This document shows, piece by piece, positions 56,760 to 64,000 of a DNA stretch of 64,000 nucleotides. Numbering within the stretch: the first letter of the stretch is position 1; each line of letters starts with the position of its first letter. Under the pieces are notes generated by a model. The model was not told where the DNA came from and searched no databases. It worked only from the letters and a program-made list of their open reading frames with translations. Where the stretch lies: NCBI GenBank assembly GCA_025200525.1, contig CM045759.1:7192001-7256000 (forward strand), read 5' to 3'. The stretch comes from Camellia lanceoleosa (lineage: Eukaryota; Streptophyta; Magnoliopsida; Ericales; Theaceae). Position numbers and translations under genes: made by a program.

Positions 56760-57262
56760 GATGTCAGTTCGCCTTCGAGCAAGTTCAGCAGCATTTGCAA
56801 AATCCACTTGTGTTATCGCCACCTAAGCTAGGAAAATCGCTGATTTTGTATTTATCAGTGATTGAATCAACCATGGGATGCATGCTTGCACAAGAGTCAG
56901 ATGAGAAAGTGGAGAAAGCCATCTACTATTTAAGTAAAAAAATGCTTGAATATAAGACCCGCTATACTCCTTTGGAAAAAGCTTGCTTAGCTTTGGTATG
57001 GGCCACCAGGAAGTTGAGACATAACCTATTAGCTTACTCGGTAATTCTGGTTTCAACATTAGACCCAATCAAATATCTCTTTGAGAAACCAGTACTTACT
57101 GGTAGGCTAGCTCGTTGGTTGCTTTTGCTTTCTGAATTTGACCTTAAGTATGTCACTCACAAATCTGTCAAAGGAAGGGCCGTAGCAGAATTTTTGACTA
57201 ATCACCCAATCGAAGAAGAAGAAGAAGTGGAGTACTCATTCCTAGATGAAGAGGTCATGTAG
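56760..57262 (+). pseudogene. Element B RNase H (Gypsy type)
   Basis: An open frame from 56795 has LILYLSVIESTMGCMLAQES, EKAIYYLSKKMLEYKTRYTP, LEKACLALVWATRKLRHNL and LDPIKYLFEKPVLTG. The Asp of the first strand of the family (usually SVTD) reads SVIE. The frame ends at 57260 and an adjacent frame opens the second RNase H. Confidence 0.85.
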
Positions 57263-57640
57263 ATGGAAGAAGACACTTGGAAGTTGTACTTTGATGGAGT
57301 GTCCAATCAATTTGGCTATGGAATAGGCGTGTTGCTCATAGTGCCGGATGATTCCCATATCCCCTTAGCTTTCAAACTCCAATTCAAGGTATCTAATAAT
57401 CAAGTAGAGTATGAGGCATGCATTGCTGGGTTGGAAGCAACCCTAGAACTAGGGGCAATAAGGTTAGATGTGATCGGGAACTCGAACTTGGTCGTCTCTC
57501 AAGCTAACGGAGATTGGAAAGTTAAAGAAGAAAAAAATGAAAGTCTACCATCAGACCTTGGACATGTTGATCCTGAGGTTCAAAAAACTGACTTTTACGC
57601 ACCTAGTAAGAGAGAACAACCAATTTGCTGATGCATTGGC
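57263..57640 (+). pseudogene. Element B second RNase H (archaeal type)
   Basis: LYFDGVSNQFGYGIGVLL, then FKLQFKVSNNQVEYEACIAG, LEATLELGAIRLDVIGNSN and LVVSQANGDWKVKEEKN. The first Asp (YFDG) and the Glu (VEYEA) are kept; the later GDS motif reads GNS, so one catalytic Asp is lost. A frameshift near 57535 leads into the following frame (VYHQTLDMLILRF). Confidence 0.85.
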
Positions 57641-59000
57641 AACCTTGGCATCAATGATAGTTATATCAGTCGGGGTCAAGATGCGCCTGATCCTTATAGA
57701 ACAAAGGTACACCCCCGCGTATGAAATGATAGCCGCAACGGAAGAAGTTCAAGATGAAAACCCTTGGTACTTTGATATTTGGAATTTTTTGGAAAGTGGT
57801 ACATACCCACAAGGGGCAAACACCAAAGACAAAAGGGGGATACGGCGTCTGGCCACTTAGTTCGTCATTTGTGGAGATAATTTATACAAGAGAGGGCATC
57901 TGGGAATGCACAAGCTGTGTGTAGAGAAAGAAGATGAAAAACGTAAGCCATCCATAGAGGAGAGTGTGGAGCCCATATGAACGGTATAATGCTAGCCAGA
58001 AAAATCCTTAGACAAGTATACTACTGGTTAACCATTGAGAGTGATTGTATCAACTTTGTTAGGCAATGCCACAAATGTCAAATCCACGCCAATCACATGA
58101 ACATCCCGCCATCAAAACTCTACAACCTAACTTCGCCTTGGCCTTTCTCAGTTTGGGGCATAGATATCATTGAGGCAGTCACACCGAAAGGTTCAAATAG
58201 GCATCAGTTCATCTTGGTTGCCATTGACTATTTTACCAAGTGGGTTAAAGCAAAGTCATATTTAGTGTTGAAAGCATCACATGTGGCCAAATTTATCAGG
58301 AACAACATTATCTGCAGATACGGGGTGCCAAACGAATTAATTTCAGACAATGGCTCACATTTCAAAGAAGAAGTGGCAGTTTTACTCGAAAAGCATAACG
58401 TGGCTTTTCACAAGTCATCAACTTACAAGCCACAAACCAATGGAACCATTAAAGCTGCAAATAAGAACATCAAGACCATTCTGTGTAAGATGGTAGAAAC
58501 ATATAGAGATTGGCTAGATAAGTTGCCTTTTGCACTTTGGGATACAGGACATCAATCTGAACATCTACAAGGCAACCCCTTACTATTTGGTATATGGAAT
58601 GAAGGCTGTTTTGTTGATTGAGTTGGAAGTGCCTTCATTAAAGATTATGTCTGAATGTCAGATAACAGAAGCTAATTGGCAACAGAACCGATTTGAGGAA
58701 CTCATGCTATTTGATGAGTGAAGATTGAAGGTGTTATACCACATTCAGTGGTATCAACGCAGGATTGCCAAAGCATTCAACAAAAAGGTTAGATCCAGGA
58801 ATTTGAGGGAAGGGGATTTAGTGTTGAAAGATAACTGAGCTCCTATTCACGACCATAGGGTCAAGTTTAGACCCAACTGGACGGCTCCCTACATCATTAA
58901 ATCAATCGGGTCATGAGGAGTAGTCATTCTCATGGATTTGGATGGTTTAGAGTTCTCACAACCAATCAACATAGACAAGTTGAAGAAATACTATCCTTAA
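57640..59000 (+). pseudogene. Element B integrase, catalytic Glu replaced
   Basis: A 214-codon frame (57977-58621) has HKCQIHANHM, WGIDIIEAVTPKGSN with the first Asp, ELISDNGSHFKEEV with the second Asp, and NGTIKAANKNIK, where Lys stands at the usual catalytic Glu (AAA at about 58450-58452). A frameshift near 58545 shifts the rest (SEHLQGNPLLFGIW versus NIYKATPYYLVYGMK). The C-terminal region ends INIDKLKKYYP near 58999. Confidence 0.88.
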
Positions 59001-60176
59001 GAGGCTCGTTGGGCCAAAAACCCAAAAGGGCGACTCAGGCAAAAGTTAGAGCAAAATAGAAAATAATAATAACAATAAAAAAATGAAATGAAAAAAATGG
59101 AAAGCTCGCAAGGTTGAAAACCCAAAAGGGCAACTTTGACAAAAGTTAGAGCATAAAAGAGGAGTGTCAATACCCCGAGTGAACCTTAACCGGAACTACG
59201 TATGGCTTGATTCTTATCTTTGGGATACGTAGGCAGCTTCATCTTGAAGTTCAGCCTTAATCATTTTTCAACTCACTCGTTTCTTCCATGTTTGATTGGT
59301 GTATCTTTATTCAACTCGACTATCCATATTTGATTGGCTCGTCCCCATTTGATTCAATTGCCCTATTTCTCCATCATGACGGGCTCAGTCGCAAGACAAA
59401 TTTAGTTGTACATCTCAAGGGTTAGTTTGACATTGATCGAGTAGTGGTCATTTGCAAAAATAGATTTTGAGGACTTTTAATGAAGTTGACTGATTTTCTC
59501 AAAAATTATTCAATTTTTCCAAAACTTAGACCATTCTTTGGACCACAAAAGGAAACATTTTTAGTGCTTATAATTTGGCTCATATGATTTCAAGATAGAA
59601 AATGGAACAAGTGTGCTAATTTACCTCTCTTGTTGATCAAAATCGCTTTAGCAGAAAAGAAAAACAAAAAGGGCAAAGTGATGAACTAGGGGCACAGTTG
59701 AGTCAGGTTTTCCTTCTTTTACCCACACTATCGAGTTCTTGTCACATGAATAAAGCAATCGTCAGAAAATACACAGTAGTTGTCGTTGGTGATGCTTTTC
59801 TGTCGGGCGGTCTACCGGTGTTGCTCTATTTTGCATGCATTTTGCTCTGACAAACGCAAAGGGGTATGTTTTGGGATGGTTTTTGCTTCATTTTCATTTC
59901 ATTAAATTGTGTTTTGTGTTTTGGTCAGTGATAGGCTCAATATTCAGTTCAGAATTTACTAAAATGCAGCCATTTTCAAGTTCATAATTCAAAACAAAAT
60001 GATTTTTATGTTCAATGTTGTGCCATTCATGTTATCTAGATTTACAGAACAAACTCGTTTTATTAAATGCCAGGGATTAACCCTGATCAAAGTTGTACAA
60101 AAAGGAGTTAAAGTAATGGGTGCTCACTCCAAACCAAAAAAAAAAAAAAAATAATAATAAAAAAATAAATAATAAT

Positions 60177-60229
<53 letters not shown>

Positions 60230-60230
60230 C
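59001..60230 (+). other. Element B post-pol region
   Basis: There is no gene. It has the conserved block TTTGGGATACGTAGGCAGC at 59220 with the preceding GGAACTACGTATGGCTTGATT, and the shared line TGAGTCAGGT near 59700. A poly(A) and (AG)n microsatellite (60136-60226) closes the region. Confidence 0.6.
60180..60227. repeat. AG microsatellite
   Basis: An uninterrupted run of GA dinucleotides of about 48 bp follows an A-rich tract, directly downstream of the antisense ORF on the minus strand. Confidence 0.95.
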
Positions 60231-60420
60231 ATTTTCTCAGTTTTGCGGTAGCAGCCTGGCAGTGAAGATTACAACCGGCTTTATTTGTACATAGCTTCGT
60301 TGCCCGACTTTACCATCAGTTGCCTCGTTTCATCTTTACTCCTTTGAAGCTCTTGAAGACTCTGTCTCGGCCTTGGCAGAGCTTCCGAAGGAGATTATTC
60401 CTCACCGGCCATCAAATTGG

Positions 60421-60909
60421 TTATGCGAAGGAACTCCGAATCGGGCCGCGAAGGTGGCTTGTCATTTCAATTCTTTGTTCTACTTTTTTCAGTGCACTAA
60501 TTTCTACTCGAGAATCCTTGTACATACGTTGGAGCATGGAGAGTTGTGCAGTTAATTGATGCAGATTAAACATCTTGCTCTGCAATCGACGAGACAAGTT
60601 GGAGACCGTAGTGACAGTCTCCACGCATGACCTCAGCATATATGAGTTTGCTTCGATGTCAGACTGTGCCGCCATTATTTGCTCAACTGACATTGCTAGA
60701 AAGCTGAAAACAGGGGGAGGAGGAGGAGCCCGTGGTTGAGGTTCAGAAGAGTCGGAATTGGTCATCTCTATTGTGGACTCGTTCTGGTCTGGAAAAATAG
60801 TGAAAGAACCGTGTGAAGAGGCCATGACAGAAGAGAGTAATGCAAAAGAAAGAGGTTGTAGAGTGATGGCAGAGGAAGTTTGCAGGCTTTTTCTCTGCCT
60901 CTCTTGCAT
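60421..60909 (-). CDS. Antisense ORF of element B, unknown function
   Basis: A 162-codon open frame on the minus strand lies between pol and the 3' LTR. An internal Met at residue 29 (MASSHGSF) is an equally good start and would give about 134 residues. Residues 29-60 are Ser/Glu-rich, 58-70 contain a proline run (PRAPPPPP), and 70-150 are rich in Leu, Gln and Ser with heptad-like spacing ([40 protein letters not shown]), suggesting a coiled coil. No catalytic motif is seen. Antisense ORFs downstream of pol are known in Tat-lineage elements. This one shows no resemblance by eye to the antisense gene of element A. No stop or frameshift breaks it, in contrast to the pol of B. Confidence 0.5.
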   Translation of the reverse strand: MQERQRKSLQTSSAITLQPLSFALLSSVMASSHGSFTIFPDQNESTIEMTNSDSSEPQPRAPPPPPVFSFLAMSVEQIMAAQSDIEANSYMLRSCVETVTTVSNLSRRLQSKMFNLHQLTAQLSMLQRMYKDSRVEISALKKVEQRIEMTSHLRGPIRSSFA

Positions 60910-61184
60910 GCCTCAATTTAAGAAGAGAGCGAAAATGAAGCCAAAGAAGAAGACAAAGAGGCAGGAAGGCCGAGACGATCATTGACAATCGCGGCAGGAT
61001 TGGACACCCTGTCGGTCAAGCACTGCGATTGTTGAAATCGTGTGCCAGACACGATGCTCGAAGAAGATGAACGAAGAGAGAGTGAGACAAAAACAAAGGG
61101 AGGCGGGAAAGATATAGATATGTATATGTACTGTGTCTGTATGCATATATCTTGTATATATATTATTTGTAAATATATTTTGTC

Positions 61185-61500
61185 AAAAGAATTGGTTTGG
61201 CTCAATGGTTAGGGATTAGTTGAATGAGCCTGAGGTTAGGGGTTCGAACCTTCATAGTAGCAGAGTTGTATTTTTGTGTGGTGATACTAGCGTGATGCAC
61301 TGCTGCCGTCAGAAAATGGAAAATCCTTGATAGTAACGGAATATTCCTTGAATGTGTATATTGTCCAAAAATATATATGTGCGTGTCTCCATATATGTAT
61401 ATAATTTGCCTATGTATGCCTGTATACATATTTGTATTATGTATATGGTATGTATATGTATATGTATATGGTATTTGGTATTTATACAAAAAAAAAAAAA
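61185..61500 (+). mobile_element. Possible tRNA-derived SINE
   Basis: TGGCTCAATGG (61198-61208) fits a Pol III A box and GGTTCGAACCT (61241-61251) a B box. The unit ends near a 14-bp A tract (61488-61501). The body between has no coding sense and ends in TAT/TGTATATG repeats. I could not find a TSD, so the borders are uncertain. Confidence 0.45.
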
Positions 61501-61574
61501 ATCATTCTACTGTACCTTTTTTCACTTGCGTGAGATGCGTTTAGACTTTGAATATACATTTTCTCATTTCGAGT

Positions 61575-62995
61575 GAAACGCATTAGGATTTGAAGTTTAC
61601 CCGGTTAAAACGTCCCCCCTCTCTGTATAAAATACAGTTAGGTACGCATGTTGGTTACACTACCATTGCTCCTTTCACATGAAACGTGTTAGGATTAGAT
61701 GTTTTCCCGATTAAAACCTTTCCCCTCTCCGTATGAAATACGGTTAGGTAAGCCTGTTGGTTACACCACCTTCGCTCATTTCACTTGAAACATGTTAGGA
61801 TTTGATGTTTATCAGGTTAAAACCTTCCCCTCTTTGTATGAAATATGGTTAGGTACGCTTGTTGGTTACACCACCATTGCTCCTTTCACATGAAACGTGT
61901 TAGGATTAGATGTTTTTCCAATTAAAACCTTCCCCCTCTCCGTATGAAATACGGTTAGGTATGCCTGTTGGTTACACCACCTTCGCTCCTTTTATGTAAA
62001 ACGTGTTAGGATTTGATGTTTACATTCTCCCTCCTCGTATAAGATAGGGTTAGGTACGTCTGTTGGTTATACCACATTTTTTCCTCTCGCGTAAGACGCA
62101 TTTGGATTCGTTCACTATTTCTCCTCTCGCATGAGACGTGTTCGGATTCGTTTACTATTTCTCCTCTCGCGTGAGACGTGTTTGCATTTGTTCACTATTT
62201 CTCCTCTCGCGTGAGACGCATTTGGATTCGTTCATTGTTTCTCTTTTTGCGTGAGACGCGTTTGGATTTGTTCATTTTTTTCTCTTTTCGCGTGAGACGC
62301 GTTAGGTTGTTGATTTACTGGGTTAAAAACATTAGGTGTGCCTGATGTTTACACCATCCTTCCTTCTTTCACATGAGATGCGTTAGGTTGATGATTTACT
62401 CGGTTAAAAAACAGTAGGTGCACCTGATGTTCACACCATCCTTCCTCTTTTTGCATGAGACGCGTTGGATTGTTGTTTTACTCGGTTAAAAACATTAGGT
62501 GCGCCTGATGTTCACACCATCTTTTCTCTTTTTGTGTAAGATGCGTTAGGTTGTTGATTTATTCGATTAAAAACATCAGGTGTGCCTGGTGTTCATACCA
62601 TCTTTTCTCCTTTTGCGTGAGACGCCTTAGGTTGTTGATGTACTCGGTCAAAAACATCAGGTGCGCCTGGTGTTCACACCATCTTTCCTCCTTTCGCGTG
62701 AAACGCTTTAGGTTGTTAATTTACTTGGTTAAAAACATCAAGTGCGCCTGATGTTCACACAATTTTTCCACCTCTCGTGTGAGACGTGTTTGGATTTCAA
62801 GTTCATCATTTGTGTTGCGGCACATTTGTATGCAATGCACCCCTCTTTCATTTGTGCGGTATGTATATTTGTATGCGATGCATCCCTTTTTCATTTGTAC
62901 GGTATGCACATTTGTATGTGATGCACCCCCCTCTTTTATTTGTGCGGTATGCACATTTGTATGCGATGCACCCTCTTTTATTTCATATAATTTGC
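61575..62995. repeat. Composite tandem-repeat region in the 3' UTR of element B
   Basis: Four arrays follow each other: about 106 bp x4 (markers at 61601, 61707, 61813, 61918), 40 bp x5 (TTCACTATTTCTCCTCTCGC at about 62111, 62151, 62191, 62231, 62271), 81 bp x6 (GGTTGTTGATTTA at 62305, 62386, 62467, 62549, 62630, 62711) and about 44 bp x4 (CACATTTGTATGC at 62821, 62865, 62907, 62952). The first three share a GAGACGCGTTnGGA-like motif, so they probably arose from one another. Open frames here are repeat artefacts. Confidence 0.9.
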
Positions 62996-63692
62996 ATGAG
63001 GCTTGCCTCACTATACATTACATCTTGCATTGTATACATCATGTGTTTTCAAAATAAAAGAAGAAAAAGAAAAAAATCGACTTTCACTTGCATTAGCAAA
63101 TCGTTTGCATAGTTACATGTTGTATCACTTGGTTACAATCTATTCACATCACCATTTGACATAGTTTATCCTGGTTGCCACTTTTTGGATTGTAAAAACC
63201 ACTCATTTGTACTGGCTCTTTTTCGGGATGACGAAACTATCCCTTTCTCGGGTTGGCAATCCAAACCATTATTGGTTAATACCTCAATTTTCTTGGGTTG
63301 TTGGTTAAGATTGTCCCTTGGTTAATACCTTCCTCGTTTTGGGACCATCGGTTACATTTTGTTCTCTTACGTGGGTGTATTTAGGTTGTATCCCTTGTTA
63401 TGCTTCATATTACTTGTTGTATTGCATTAGTCATGCATTTTTTCAAAAAAGACCAAAAAAAAAAAAAAGGGAGAGTTCAATTTTTAATTGCATATAATTT
63501 GCATTCTGCCCTTGAACTGCGCTGGTTTGATTCTTTGCAAAGGGATACGTAGACAACCTTCGGGTTCAACCAATTGCATCTGCATCTTGTTTGTTTGCCC
63601 AAGTTTTATGGCCTTGTCGAAAGGGTCGTCTTCGGGCTTTGACATTCACTCACGTCAGGAAATGACTTTGAGCTCTGTCAAAGATGAGCAAC
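62996..63692 (+). other. Element B terminal internal region
   Basis: There is no gene. Repeated GGTTAATACCT and GGTTAC motifs lie at 63130-63350. A second, diverged copy of the GGGATACGTAG block lies at 63541. The segment before the LTR (GTCAAAGATGAGCAAC) is where a polypurine tract is expected but is only weakly purine-rich. Confidence 0.5.
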
Positions 63693-64000
63693 TGTAGACA
63701 CCCTATTTTGACCGGCCCTAAGACTTGAGCACTTTCTTTTGATTAACTGGTGATGAAAATAAGAATATGCTATCTCACAAAATTCTCAGTGAAGAGATGG
63801 AATGTACACTTTAATCCCAGACTTACACATGTTTTTGTCAAATTATTTTAGACTCATTCTCCATTTTCTTTTCCTTTATTGTGTATTATATATATATATA
63901 TATTATGTCATATTATTGTATAATATTTTATTAAATTTATTCGATGCCGTGGTTTCACCCACGCACCATACTTTTGTATATATATATATTATTATATTAT
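63693..64000 (+). repeat. 3' LTR of element B, partial
   Basis: It starts TGTAGACACCCTATTTTGAC and follows 50751-51060 with about one change per ten bases and small AT-repeat length differences. The remainder lies outside the window. Confidence 0.9.

Larger units (their letters stand above)
50751..64000 (+). mobile_element. Tat-lineage Ty3/Gypsy element B, 3' LTR cut by window end
   Basis: The 5' LTR is 50751-51681 and the 3' LTR starts at 63693. The first 300 bp of the two LTRs are about 90% identical by eye. The internal region (about 12 kb) has a long leader, gag, protease, RT, two RNase H domains, integrase, then about 4.7 kb of downstream sequence with an antisense ORF and tandem repeats. 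It is better preserved than A but still has stops, a large deletion before RT and a lost integrase Glu. It abuts element A with no gap. Confidence 0.88.

Noticed and set aside
60918..61205. 95-codon minus-strand ORF upstream of the element B antisense ORF
   Set aside because: It is Ser/Leu-rich with a repeat-driven N terminus and no splice link to the ORF at 60909 that I can support.
61202..61489. 95-codon minus-strand ORF rich in Tyr, Thr and Ile
   Set aside because: It arises from TATG/TGTA repeats near the A tract of the possible SINE.
62551..63112. ORFs with repeated HLYAMHPP or GVHCIQM-type residues
   Set aside because: They are frames through the 81-bp and 44-bp tandem arrays of element B, open only because the repeat unit lacks stops.

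Overview
The window reads as nuclear DNA of a flowering plant, most likely a woody eudicot. It is AT-rich, has long introns with GT-AG junctions, many microsatellites, and is dominated by Ty3/Gypsy LTR retrotransposons of the Tekay (chromovirus) and Tat lineages, with smaller Copia, CACTA, MITE and non-LTR pieces. I see no rRNA or functional tRNA gene, no CRISPR array and nothing prokaryotic.

Only one host gene is convincing. It lies on the minus strand (29181 to 8050), has nine exons that join in frame into a 527-residue polytopic membrane protein, and belongs to the plant family that includes Arabidopsis At2g12400/At2g25270 (identified from memory of the family). Intron 7 is about 16.3 kb because of a three-level nest. 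A Tekay element (10706-26379, TSD AAAAT) is interrupted in its integrase by a solo LTR (16505-22710). That solo LTR is itself interrupted by a second, unrelated 3.7-kb solo LTR (18200-21904, TSD ATTAC). All exons and splice sites are still intact.

Layout: 1-3875 is part of a very long, repeat-filled LTR inserted in a Copia RNase H remnant (3876-about 4450). 4451-7800 is AT-rich spacer with duplications and a MITE. 8050-29262 is the host gene with the nest. 29282-33900 is spacer with tandem duplications and a short non-LTR retroposon with a 19-bp TSD. 33911-50750 is a decayed Tat element (A) carrying a minus-strand Tekay-family solo LTR (38170-40602, TSD CTCGG) and a CACTA element (49152-50182, TSD AAT). 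50751-64000 is a second Tat element (B) whose 3' LTR runs off the window; it probably sits inside A.

The most interesting material is downstream of pol in A and B. Element A carries an antisense, intron-containing gene that looks like the plant DUF7745/plant-mobile-domain-like group and was broken by the CACTA insertion. Element B carries a different, open 162-codon antisense ORF, followed by four successive tandem-repeat families (periods about 106, 40, 81 and 44 bp). Both elements also show a protease-downstream G-patch-like motif and two RNase H domains. All identifications are by eye; no database search was run.
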